A stretch of DNA of 64,000 nucleotides, taken from contig NZ_WIAO01000027.1 in NCBI RefSeq assembly GCF_009451885.1, positions 1-64,000 on the forward strand, in the 5' to 3' direction. This document shows positions 42,887 through 50,295 of this stretch, piece after piece; positions within the stretch are counted from its first letter, which is position 1; each line of letters opens with the position of its first letter. The stretch is from Glycomyces albidus. GTDB lineage: Bacteria; Actinomycetota; Actinomycetes; Mycobacteriales; Micromonosporaceae. The translations under genes were made by a program, and so were the position numbers. The notes under the pieces were generated by a model, which was not told the DNA's origin, searched no databases, and was given only the letters and a program-made list of their open reading frames with translations.

Positions 42887-43279
42887 TCAGTTCACTCCGG
42901 GGGAGGCGATCGGGAGGCCCTGTTCCTTCGCGAGGTCCAGCATGCGCTGGTCGTAACTGACCAGGACGGTCAGGTACTCCGCGATGGTGAGCGTGGTCGC
43001 GACGTGGATGGCGTCGAGCGTGCGCAGGTTCCCGGGGAGATCGGCAGCGAGGTCCCGGATCTCCTCGGTGACGTTGAGTTCGCCGCACATCAGTTCGAGT
43101 TCGCCCATCAGCCTTGGGAACTGGCCGTACTGCGACGCGTTGCGCGCGGTCTCGATGAATCCGATCGTGCTGGTCGCCATCGGGATGTTGGGATGGCCGC
43201 CGATGAAGGCGGCGAGTTCCTCGTACCGATTGCGCTTCACGATCAGCGTGAGCAGTGCCGAGGCGTCGAGATAAATCAC
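42887..43279 (-). CDS. PIN-domain toxin (VapC-like)
   Basis: A 130-residue PIN ribonuclease (IYLDASALLTLIVKRNRYEE, STIGFIETARNA, LRTLDAIHVATTL, VLVSYDQRMLDLAKEQGLPI). The acidic residues of the active site are present: Asp5, Glu in FIETAR, Asp in TLDAIH and Asp in SYDQRM. VapC toxins cut tRNA or rRNA. GTG 43279 overlaps a TGA that would end the antitoxin in one frame (43278-43276), the usual operon geometry. Confidence 0.9.
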   Translation of the reverse strand: MIYLDASALLTLIVKRNRYEELAAFIGGHPNIPMATSTIGFIETARNASQYGQFPRLMGELELMCGELNVTEEIRDLAADLPGNLRTLDAIHVATTLTIAEYLTVLVSYDQRMLDLAKEQGLPIASPGVN

Positions 43280-43601
43280 TGTCGGCCGAACTCCCCGTGA
43301 TCCGCCGGAACAGCGCGGTCCGCTCCTGGTGTTCCTGTTCCCGCTGCTCGATCAGGTCCTGTACCGGATCGCCTTCCACTTCGTAGTGCGGGAACTTGTC
43401 GACGTCGCTCGATGTGAATCGCGCCAGGCGCAGTCGGCCTTCGGCCACGAGCTTCGCGTACTTCCCGAGTTCTCCCGTTGTCGGCGAGACGATCGCGATC
43501 GGCATGCCGCGTTTCGTGATCGTCATCGACTCCCCCTGTTCGGCCAGCGCGAAGAACGCACTCGGGTTGCGTGAGAATTCACGGACCGTCACCTCACTCA
43601 T
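43276..43601 (-). CDS. Phd/YefM-type antitoxin, probable one-base frameshift at its 3' end
   Basis: The N-terminus MSEVTVREFSRNPSAFFALA, then MTITKRGMPIAIVSP, is a standard Phd/YefM DNA-binding fold, and a strong GGGAGG precedes ATG 43601. The frame does not stop at the toxin start; it runs on through vapC to 42813. In the frame one base over, the sequence ends ADHGEFGRQ-TGA, overlapping the vapC GTG by the expected 4 bases. Inserting one G at the CCGGCGG near 43307-43314 would give a 108-residue protein. The listed span (326 bases) therefore contains a suspected frameshift. Confidence 0.75.
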
Positions 43602-43698
43602 GCAGACCTCCCCAGGTCACCGTCATGTACGCACATTGATAGTACCACGAAGTGTCGTCGGATGCTCACAGGCGCCTCCTTCGCCATCGATTATCTGC

Positions 43699-43727
43699 TT
43701 GTTCTCTCATGTTGCGGCCGTTAGGCT
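43699..43727 (+). promoter_or_regulatory. Sigma-A-type promoter of the MOSC gene, leaderless
   Basis: TTGTTC and TAGGCT are separated by 17 bases, and GTG 43735 begins 7 bases after the -10 box. The transcript should start at the start codon. Confidence 0.6.
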
Positions 43728-43734
43728 CCGGCGC

Positions 43735-44376
43735 GTGAAGATTCTTTCGGTGAACGTCGGGCGGCCCCGCGAGAACCCGTGGAAGGGCCTCGCCGCCACC
43801 TACATCGACAAGCGACCCGTCGAGGGCCCGGTCCGGGTGACCTCGCCGGGGCCGAAGGGCGACGGCTCGGTCGGGCTCGAAGGCGACCGGGTCGGCGATG
43901 TGGAGAACCACGGCGGCACCGACCAGGCCGTGTACGTCTACGGGAACGAGGACTACGCGCATTTCGGGGCGCTCCTGGGCCGCGAGTTCGGGCCGGGCGC
44001 CTTCGGTGAGAACCTCACCGTCGCCGGGTACGACGTGAACGCCGCCCTCATCGGCGAGCGCTGGGCCGGGCCCGGCGGGCTCGTGCTCCAGGTGACCGGT
44101 GCGCGCATCCCGTGCGGGACCTTCCGCGGCTGGATCGACGAGCGCGGCTGGCTCAAGACGTTCACGCGCGAGGCCCGTCCGGGCCCGTACATGCGGGTGG
44201 TCGAGCCGGGCCACGTCGAGGCGGGTGCCGACCTCGAAGTGGTGCACCGGCCCGACCACGGGGTCACGGCGGCGATGTTCTTCCGCGCGGCCATGGGCGA
44301 GCGCGAGCTGGTGGAGGACGTCGCGTCGATTCCCGATCTCGCCCCCGGCGACGCGGCCTGGCTGCGGGGACGCTAG
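43735..44376 (+). CDS. MOSC-domain protein (YiiM-like)
   Basis: A 213-residue MOSC protein. Signatures are VGLEGDRVGDVENHGGTDQAVYVYG, GAFGENLTV, IGERW, and the reactive Cys in GARIPCGTFRGW. MOSC domains bind the molybdenum cofactor or act in molybdenum-dependent detoxification of N-hydroxylated compounds (YiiM, YcbX). The C-terminal 3-alpha region (GVTAAMFFRAAMGERE) is present. The stop lies in a 36-bp tandem duplication. Confidence 0.9.
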   Translation: MKILSVNVGRPRENPWKGLAATYIDKRPVEGPVRVTSPGPKGDGSVGLEGDRVGDVENHGGTDQAVYVYGNEDYAHFGALLGREFGPGAFGENLTVAGYDVNAALIGERWAGPGGLVLQVTGARIPCGTFRGWIDERGWLKTFTREARPGPYMRVVEPGHVEAGADLEVVHRPDHGVTAAMFFRAAMGERELVEDVASIPDLAPGDAAWLRGR

Positions 44377-44433
44377 GCCGGGCTCTGGGCGGCCTGGCTG
44401 CGGGGACGTTAGGCCGGGCTCTGGGCGGCCTGG
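44353..44433. repeat. 36-bp tandem duplication across convergent stop codons
   Basis: The 36 bases at 44353-44388 are repeated at 44389-44424 with one C/T difference, and a third partial copy (9 bases) follows. Copy 1 holds the MOSC stop (44374-44376); copy 2 holds the stop of the facing membrane protein (44411-44409). Confidence 0.85.
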
Positions 44434-44870
44434 AGCGCGGGCTTGCGGAAGTAGGCGTTGGCGCTGGGGCTGAACATGACCGCCGTCGCGATGAGCACGG
44501 CCGCGATGTGCAGCATCCGTGCCACGAAGACGCCCATCATGAGCTCGCCGTCGCCGCCGAACGCCTCGAGGAACGGCGTGCCGTCCATGAGGAGCCGGGC
44601 CGGCTCGACGACCAGCGACGCCAGGCCGATGACCGACAGGAGCACGGCGAGCGCCCAGCGGGCCCAGCGGCGTCCGGACGCGAAGGCGACCACGATCGTC
44701 ATGACTCCGATGTAGACGGCGCCGCGGACGCCGAGGGCGGTCCACACGCCGGAGTCCAATCCGGAGTCCCGGGCGATCTCGCTGACGACGAACACGGCTT
44801 CGATGACGCCCGCGACGACCGCGGTGGTCCACAGCAGGGCGGCGTTGGTGACTGACTGGGGTTTCTCCAT
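44409..44870 (-). CDS. Small four-helix membrane protein, unknown family
   Basis: A 153-residue protein with about four hydrophobic helices (LLWTTAVVAGVIEAVFVVSE, GAVYIGVMTIVVAFASG, WALAVLLSVIGLASLVV, LHIAAVLIATAVMFSP). No functional motif is visible. The layout resembles small actinobacterial membrane proteins of unknown role. It converges on the MOSC gene, and its stop lies inside the tandem duplication. Confidence 0.75.
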   Translation of the reverse strand: MEKPQSVTNAALLWTTAVVAGVIEAVFVVSEIARDSGLDSGVWTALGVRGAVYIGVMTIVVAFASGRRWARWALAVLLSVIGLASLVVEPARLLMDGTPFLEAFGGDGELMMGVFVARMLHIAAVLIATAVMFSPSANAYFRKPALQAAQSPA

Positions 44871-44941
44871 GCGCTCAACGCTATGGACTCAGGCCCCCTG
44901 AATCGATCCGGTGAGCGTGCCGGTCGGTGGTGGGGTGCGCC

Positions 44942-45649
44942 CTACCCTGCCGCCGCGCCGGCGGCGAGTTCCTTGCGGCCCAAGTGGTCTGCCGCCCGGA
45001 TGGGTTCGGGGAGGCGGTAGCGGGGCGCGAGTTCGAGCACGAGGTCGCGGGCGGATGCGAGGGTGCGGCGGTGGCCGACCGAGACGTACACGGGCTTGAC
45101 GCCGTCCTGGGTGCGCAGCGCGCATCCGACGGTCTCCTCCCCCGCGCTGATCGGGGTCCAGGCGCCGCGCTCGGCGGCGGGGGCCTCGACGGGCAGGTGC
45201 GGCGGGTTCTTGGCGACGCCGATCGCGGGCGCGTCGAGCACGACCCCGAGATGGCACGCGAGCCCGAAACGGCGCGGGTGGGTGAGGCCGTACCCGTCGC
45301 ACACGTACAGGTCGGGAGTCACGGTGAGCGCTTCGACGGCCTTGAGCAGCAACGGGAGTTCGCGGAACGCGAGGAGCCCGGGGACGTACGGGAAGTCGGA
45401 GGCGCCGCGCACGACCGCCTGGTCGAGCACGGCGAGATCACCGCGCCGCAGCACGACGGCGGTGGCGACGGCCGTGTCGGAGTGCTTGTCGTAGGCGATG
45501 TCGAGTCCCGCGACCGTCGCGACGGGCCGGTCGTCGTCGGCGACGACCACGCACCCGGCCAGCTCGGTCTGCATCGCGACCGCCTCGGCCTCATCGCGCG
45601 GCAGACGGGCGTACGCGGCGCGGGCCTGGGGTGCCTTGGAGTCGCTCAC
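44942..45649 (-). CDS. nfi: Endonuclease V
   Basis: A 235-residue repair nuclease that cuts next to deaminated bases (hypoxanthine) in DNA. Family motifs are VAGLDIAYDK (catalytic Asp), YVPGLLAFRELPLLLKAVE, VCDGYGLTHPRRFGLACHLG, and GVAKNPP. The product-binding loop YxPG is intact. GTG 45649 opens the protein shortly before homology starts. A 403-base gene-poor interval with the second G-quadruplex element lies upstream. Confidence 0.93.
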   Translation of the reverse strand: MSDSKAPQARAAYARLPRDEAEAVAMQTELAGCVVVADDDRPVATVAGLDIAYDKHSDTAVATAVVLRRGDLAVLDQAVVRGASDFPYVPGLLAFRELPLLLKAVEALTVTPDLYVCDGYGLTHPRRFGLACHLGVVLDAPAIGVAKNPPHLPVEAPAAERGAWTPISAGEETVGCALRTQDGVKPVYVSVGHRRTLASARDLVLELAPRYRLPEPIRAADHLGRKELAAGAAAG

Positions 45650-45839
45650 ACCGGAAGCCTAACGAAGCGCCAGTGGCCGGGGATCCCCTGTCGCGCCGGG
45701 CGGCGGGCGGACCTCTCCTCATCGCCATACGAATCGGCGCTCGGACACCGGCCCGACGCGCTCGACCTGCATGCGCCTGTACCGCCCTGCGCTCCGTCGG
45801 CCTCGGCCCGAACCGGTACCGAACCGGCATGAGTACTGA

Positions 45840-45960
45840 AGGCCATATTGCCATCCCTAACCCCCACCCACCCAGAGGGGACCGTCGCCGCCAGCATTGC
45901 CGCCGGGCCCGACAATTCTCGGGCCCGCGAGCCCGGATGTCACCCGAAAGGGTGCAGCAG
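45840..45960 (-). repeat. Intergenic element with G-quadruplex motif (copy 2)
   Basis: Read on the minus strand this contains GGGTGGGTGGGGGTTAGGG, one base different from the motif at 37890. Flanks also match: TTCGGGTGA on one side, GGCAATG and GGTCCCCT just before the G-tracts, GGGATGGCA after them. It lies about 200 bases upstream of endonuclease V in the otherwise gene-free 45650-46052. Confidence 0.6.
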
Positions 45961-45992
45961 GAAGGTCGGCCGAGGTCGGGAACCCGGCCGAG

Positions 45993-46082
45993 TCAGCGCT
46001 CGCCGCCAAGGCCAGCCAGTGGTCAGCGCTCGCCGCCGAGGCCAGCCGGTGGTCAGCCCTCGCCGCCGAGGTCGTAGGGGAA
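45993..46082. repeat. 30-bp tandem repeat over the stop of the acidic protein gene
   Basis: Three units beginning GTCAGCGCTCGCCGCC (or GTCAGCCCTCGCCGCC) start with their TCA at 45993, 46023 and 46053, period 30. The last unit holds the true stop and final codons of the minus-strand gene; the two beyond it are non-coding duplicates that each carry an extra in-register TGA. Confidence 0.8.
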
Positions 46083-46373
46083 GTCCTCGGCGTCGAAGTC
46101 GTCGGCGAAGACGTCCGCCGGGTCGGAGGCGGGGGCGCCGACCGGGTCGGCGGCCGGGTCCTCGGCTTCGGTCTCGAAGCTGCCGTCGCTCTCGGACTCG
46201 TACTGGAACGCGGACTCAAACTGGAACTCATCGGAGCCCGCGGCGCCGTCGAACACGTCGTCCGAGCCGGCGGCTTCGCCACCGCGAGCGTCAGGGTCCG
46301 CAGCGGCCTCCAAGGACGCGAAGAAGTCCTCGCCGAAGGCTTCCTCGTCCCCGGTGTCCCATTGATCGGTCAT
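46053..46373 (-). CDS. Small, very acidic protein, unknown function
   Basis: A 106-residue protein made largely of Asp, Glu, Ala, Gly and aromatic residues (DEEAFGEDFFASLEAAADPD, DEFQFESAFQYESESDGSFE, DDFDAEDFPYDLGGEG) with almost no Lys or Arg. GGAGG lies 7 bases before ATG 46373. There are no signal peptide or membrane segments. I recognise no family; it could bind cations or a basic partner. A 30-bp unit from its 3' end is duplicated downstream. Confidence 0.7.
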   Translation of the reverse strand: MTDQWDTGDEEAFGEDFFASLEAAADPDARGGEAAGSDDVFDGAAGSDEFQFESAFQYESESDGSFETEAEDPAADPVGAPASDPADVFADDFDAEDFPYDLGGEG

Positions 46374-46657
46374 GGCGGCCTCCCCGCGTCTCCTCCCAGC
46401 ATATTCAGCCCTCCCGGGCATCGCCGCAAGACCGCGGCAAGACGGCCGCAGGCGCCGCCGCCGGGCCGATCGCCCGCCGCCGCTGCCCGACCGGTCCCGC
46501 CGCCCCCGGGCAGTCCCGCGTACCCCCCGCCCGGCCGACACCAGGCCCACCGTTCCGGCCCTGCCGAGGCCGTGCCGCGACTCGCCGCTGCCGTGAGCGG
46601 ATCCGCCGAGGGCGAACGGGGCTTGCCCGCCGACCGGCAGGCCGCCATGCTCAGGGG

Positions 46658-47737
46658 ATGAGCACCCAAGCAAAGCGAATCCTCGTCCTCGGCGGCACCG
46701 TCTACCTCTCCCGGACCATCGCCCGCCTCGCGGCCGAACGCGGCCACCGGGTCACCGTCGCCGCGCGCGGCTCCAGCGGCGAGCCGCCCGCGGGTACCGA
46801 GTTCATCGCGATCGACAGGAGCTTCGAAGGCGGCGTCGAACCCTTGCGGGACAAGGAATTCGACGCGGTCTTCGATGTGGCCCGCATCCCCGCCCACATC
46901 GGCCCGGTCCTCGACGTCCTCGCCGACAAGGCCCCCTACTGGTCGTTCATCTCCACGATCTCCGTCTACGCGAACTTCGAGAAGCTCTCCGACGAGCTCC
47001 TCGAACCCACCGCCCCCGACTCCACCGACCCCGCCGTCGAGGCCTACGGCGCGAGCAAGGTCGCGTGCGAGAACCTCGTGCGCGAACGCCTCGGCGACCG
47101 CGCCCTCGTCACCCGGCCCGGCCTCATCGTCGGCGCGGGCGACCCCAACGACCGGCTCGGCTACTGGCCCCTGCGCATGGCCGAAGGCGGCGAGATCCTC
47201 GCGCCCGCGCCGCGGGAGCGGCCGGTGCAGTGGATCGACGTCGAGGACTACGCGAACTGGCTCCTCGACGCCGCCGAATCAGGCGCCACCGGCACCATGG
47301 ACGCCATCGGGGAACCGGTCGGGTTCGGCGACTTCCTCGACGGCATCGCCGACTCGCTCATCGCGCAGGGCGTCATCACCGAGCGGCCGAACCTCACCTG
47401 GGTGCCGCAGGAGTTCCTGCTCGAACAGGAGGTCGCCCCGTGGGCGGGCCCCGGCTCGCTCGGCTTCTGGGTGCCCACGCCCGACTACGACGGCTTCCAG
47501 ACCCGGCCCGGCGCGCAGGCCGTCGCCGCCGGATTCCGGCCCTCGCCGCTCCAGGTCACGGTCGAACGCTGGTGGAAGGCGAATGCCGAAGCGCCGCAAC
47601 TGAAAGCCGGCATGACGCGAAAGCGCGAAGGCGAACTCCTCGCCGCGTTCCACGGCACCGAACCGGACCCGGACCTCGACCGGCTCGACGGCGAGCGGAC
47701 GTTCACGGTCCCCAAACCGCCCGCTGACGAGAACTGA
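46658..47737 (+). CDS. NAD-dependent epimerase/dehydratase (extended SDR)
   Basis: A 359-residue extended SDR. The cofactor motif is atypical, LVLGGTVYLSRTIARLAAERG (GxxxxxS instead of GxxGxxG). STISVYANFEK and YGASKVACENLV give the Ser/Tyr/Lys catalytic set, and WIDVEDYANWLLDAAE follows. Substrate unknown; relatives act on nucleotide sugars or are annotated as reductases. ATG 46658 follows CAGGGG directly, and a CATGCT -10-like box 6-7 bases upstream would also allow a leaderless start. Confidence 0.82.
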   Translation: MSTQAKRILVLGGTVYLSRTIARLAAERGHRVTVAARGSSGEPPAGTEFIAIDRSFEGGVEPLRDKEFDAVFDVARIPAHIGPVLDVLADKAPYWSFISTISVYANFEKLSDELLEPTAPDSTDPAVEAYGASKVACENLVRERLGDRALVTRPGLIVGAGDPNDRLGYWPLRMAEGGEILAPAPRERPVQWIDVEDYANWLLDAAESGATGTMDAIGEPVGFGDFLDGIADSLIAQGVITERPNLTWVPQEFLLEQEVAPWAGPGSLGFWVPTPDYDGFQTRPGAQAVAAGFRPSPLQVTVERWWKANAEAPQLKAGMTRKREGELLAAFHGTEPDPDLDRLDGERTFTVPKPPADEN

Positions 47738-47865
47738 GCGGCGAGGAACGAGGCGGCGAAGGCCGACGGGCGAGAACTCGGGCGGGCGGCAGCGACGGGC
47801 GCTCGGGCCGAGGCGCTTGAAGCCCGGCCGCCGATCCGGGCCCGGAGCCGGGTACCGAGCCCCGC

Positions 47866-47928
47866 GAACCGAAAAGCAGGTCCCGGGAACCGAAAAGCAG
47901 GTCGCGGCAACTGAAAAGCGAGTCCTGA
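47866..47928. repeat. Three 21-bp tandem repeats
   Basis: Units begin at 47866, 47887 and 47908 with consensus GAACCGAAAAGCAGGTCCCG; the first two differ at one base, the third at several. They lie just upstream of a strong terminator, between convergent genes, with no ORF of coding character. Confidence 0.8.
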
Positions 47929-47975
47929 GAGACGCGGACGGCCCCGCCTTCCGGCGGGGCCGTCCACTGCGTCTC
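47929..47975. terminator. Very long bidirectional hairpin
   Basis: GGACGGCCCCGCC and GGCGGGGCCGTCC form a perfect 13-bp stem with loop TTCC. GAGACGC and GCGTCTC extend it outward after a 3-base bulge. It separates the convergent epimerase and membrane-protein genes. Confidence 0.8.
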
Positions 47976-47991
47976 ATGCCTCGACCGGCGG

Positions 47992-48717
47992 CTACTGCAC
48001 CGGCGGGGAAGGCGGCTGCTGCCCGTACGGCGGCTGGCCCGGCTGACCCGGACCGGGCTGGCCGTACGGCGGCTGACCGCCGTAAGGCGGCTGGCCCTGG
48101 TACGGGCCCGCGTCCGGCTCGTCCTTGCGGAAGAACTCGTTCGAGGCGGGGACCGCCAGCAGGATGATGATGATCAGCGAACCGACGATGAACATGATCA
48201 GCGTGATCCAGTCCAGCGCGGCGACCCAGCCCGGGGTGGCGTCCTCGATCGCCCGCGTCATCTCGTCCTCGTACTCGGTCCCGTTGACCGTGTAGCTGGT
48301 CGAGCCCAGCTGGCCGACGAGGCCCCCGAGGCCGCAGCAGGCCAGCGCGATGCCCGACAGGATCCAGGAGAGGATGCGCCCGGGCCGGTTGCCCTTGTTG
48401 TTCAGGATGCCGAGGATCACGTAGAACACGGCGAACAGCAGGTAGACGCCGGCGACGGCGGCGAACGTGATCGTCATGATCGTGTCGACGTCGTCGGCGG
48501 TGATGCCCGAGCCCTCGAGGGACGGGTCGTTGAGCATCTGGTCGCGGACGACGTCGCCGACGGCCGACTGGGCGGAGAACATGGCGATGGCGGTAATGAC
48601 GAGCAGCGCCGCGGTGAGGAACTGGGTCCACACCACGGCGGTGACCGATCCCGGCCTGGTCTTCGGTCCCGACGGCTGGGGCTGCTGCGGGTACTGCGGC
48701 GCTGGCGGGTACGCCAT
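47992..48717 (-). CDS. Four-helix membrane protein with Pro/Gln/Tyr-rich tails
   Basis: A 241-residue protein: a short Pro/Gln N-terminus (MAYPPAPQYPQQPQPSGPKT), four hydrophobic helices (FLTAALLVITAIAMFSAQ, FAAVAGVYLLFAVFYVILG, ILSGIALACCGLGGLVG, LDWITLIMFIVGSLIIIILL) and a C-terminal PYGGQPPYGQPGPGQ tail. No family function is known to me. The intact tail is the model for the interrupted tail at 32202-32321. Confidence 0.75.
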   Translation of the reverse strand: MAYPPAPQYPQQPQPSGPKTRPGSVTAVVWTQFLTAALLVITAIAMFSAQSAVGDVVRDQMLNDPSLEGSGITADDVDTIMTITFAAVAGVYLLFAVFYVILGILNNKGNRPGRILSWILSGIALACCGLGGLVGQLGSTSYTVNGTEYEDEMTRAIEDATPGWVAALDWITLIMFIVGSLIIIILLAVPASNEFFRKDEPDAGPYQGQPPYGGQPPYGQPGPGQPGQPPYGQQPPSPPVQ

Positions 48718-48796
48718 GGCGGCCTCCGATTCAGATATTCAGGCGGTAAGTCAGGCTCCCTCATCGTACAAAGGGATTCGCGCCGAGGCACGCCTC

Positions 48797-49945
48797 TCAT
48801 GCTTCGAGGTTCAGGCGGTAGCCGCGTTTGATGACGGTCTCCACACAGGACCGGAGGTGGACGGCGTCGCGCAGGCGGGTCACGGCCATCTCGACCGCGT
48901 GGCCGTCGGCGCCGCGAGGCAGGTGCCCGAGAAGCTCGGCCCGGGAGAGCACTTTCCCGTTGGCGGAGGCGAGGGCGCGGATGACGGCCATGGGGGCGGG
49001 CGGGAGCTGGAACGGCTGGTCGTCGAGGAGGACCATGTGGCCGCGGAGCTCGATCTGGTGGCCGGTCGCGAGCTGGAGGCGGCGCGAGCGCTTCGGGAGG
49101 GCCGAGGCGACGGTGCGCACGAGCGAGCCGAGGCGGGCGCGCTGCGGCTGGACGGTCTCGACTCCCAAGCGCTCCAAGGGGGCCGCGGTGACGGGGCCGA
49201 CCGCGACCGGGAGGACGCCGTTGTCCTCGGCGGAGGCGCGGAACGCTTCGAGCATGTCGGCGGCCTGGTCGCCGGCGATGCGCAGGAGCGCGTTCGCGGC
49301 GGGCGCGGAGGTGAACGTGACCGCGTCGATGCGGCGGGCGCAGACGGCGTCGACGAGGCGCTGGACCGGGGTGATGTCGGTCGGGAGCGTCCAGCGGTAG
49401 ACGGGGACCGGGACGGCCGCGCCGCCGCCGGCGCGGACGGTGCGGATGAAGTCCTCGGCGGGGTCGCCGTGGAGCTGGATGGCGACGCGCTGGCCGTTGA
49501 CGCCGCGTTCGCGGAGGTATTCGACCACTTCGTCGCCGGTCTCGCTGGGGGCGGTCCACTCCTCGGCGAGGCCGGCGGCGCGGACGGCGCCGAGGGCCTT
49601 GGGTCCGCGGCAGAGGATGCGGGCGCGGGCGAGGACTTCGAGGAGGTCCTCGCCCATGCCCCAGCCTTCGGCGGCTTCGAGCCAGCCGCGGAAGCCGATG
49701 CCGGTGGTGGCGACGACGAGGTCGGGCGCCTCCCGGATGAGTTCGACGGTGGCCGCGCGGAGGGCCTCGTCGTCGGGGAGCGGGACGATGCGCAGCGTCG
49801 GGGCGACGATCGTGCGGGCGCCGCGGCGCTCCAGCAGCGTCGCGAGCTCGTCGGCGCGGCGCTGCGCGGTGACGGCCACGGTGTAGCCGGTCAGCGGCGC
49901 GAGCTTCGTCTCGGTCTCTTGGACGGGGGCTCCGGGAGCGGCCAT
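48797..49945 (-). CDS. Uroporphyrinogen-III synthase fused to a winged-helix domain
   Basis: A 382-residue protein. Residues ~15-265 are a HemD fold ([75 protein letters not shown]). Residues ~285-380 are an OmpR-type winged helix (HMVLLDDQPFQLPPAPMAVI, LSRAELLGHLPRGA, VEMAVTRLRDAV, VIKRGYRLNLE). HemD supplies the ring precursor of siroheme, the NirB cofactor. Its ATG overlaps the nirD stop (TGATG), placing it in the nitrite-reductase operon; in actinobacteria this fusion can also act as a regulator of nitrogen genes. Confidence 0.9.
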   Translation of the reverse strand: MAAPGAPVQETETKLAPLTGYTVAVTAQRRADELATLLERRGARTIVAPTLRIVPLPDDEALRAATVELIREAPDLVVATTGIGFRGWLEAAEGWGMGEDLLEVLARARILCRGPKALGAVRAAGLAEEWTAPSETGDEVVEYLRERGVNGQRVAIQLHGDPAEDFIRTVRAGGGAAVPVPVYRWTLPTDITPVQRLVDAVCARRIDAVTFTSAPAANALLRIAGDQAADMLEAFRASAEDNGVLPVAVGPVTAAPLERLGVETVQPQRARLGSLVRTVASALPKRSRRLQLATGHQIELRGHMVLLDDQPFQLPPAPMAVIRALASANGKVLSRAELLGHLPRGADGHAVEMAVTRLRDAVHLRSCVETVIKRGYRLNLEA

Positions 49946-50295
49946 CAGGTGCTCGCTTTCGCTTCCGAGTGGGCGCCGACGCGGATCTGCCCGTCGACGA
50001 CTTCGACGGCGTAGACCTCGAGTGCGACGGCCTCGTCGTCGAGGCAGACGCCGGTCTTGAGGGAGAACGCCTGCTTGAGGAGGGGGCTGACGACGACGGG
50101 TTCGCCGCCGCGGTCGCCGACGAGGCCGCGGCTGATGACGTTGGCGCCCATGAACGGGTCCTCGTTGGAGACCGCGTAGAGGCTGTCGTCGAAGAGGCGG
50201 AACACGGCGACCTGGGAGCCGTCCGCCAGGAGCGCGGCGACGCCGCGGCCGGGGACGAGCCGGTCGAATTCGCAGATGGGCTGCACTGTGATCAC
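49945..50295 (-). CDS. nirD: Nitrite reductase small subunit NirD
   Basis: A 116-residue Rieske-fold protein (VPGRGVAALLADGSQVAVFR, LYAVSNEDPFMGANVISRGL, VVVSPLLKQAFSLKTGVCLD). As in other NirD proteins the Rieske Cys/His ligands are missing, so it is structural. GTG 50295 overlaps the nirB stop (GTGA); GTG 50286 with AAGGGA upstream is an alternative. It partners NirB in NAD(P)H-dependent reduction of nitrite to ammonia. Confidence 0.93.
   Translation of the reverse strand: MITVQPICEFDRLVPGRGVAALLADGSQVAVFRLFDDSLYAVSNEDPFMGANVISRGLVGDRGGEPVVVSPLLKQAFSLKTGVCLDDEAVALEVYAVEVVDGQIRVGAHSEAKAST

Noticed and set aside
45897-46661. Plus-strand ORF overlapping the acidic protein gene
   Set aside because: The minus-strand frame has a strong ribosome-binding site and a coherent acidic composition; the plus-strand frame is its complement.
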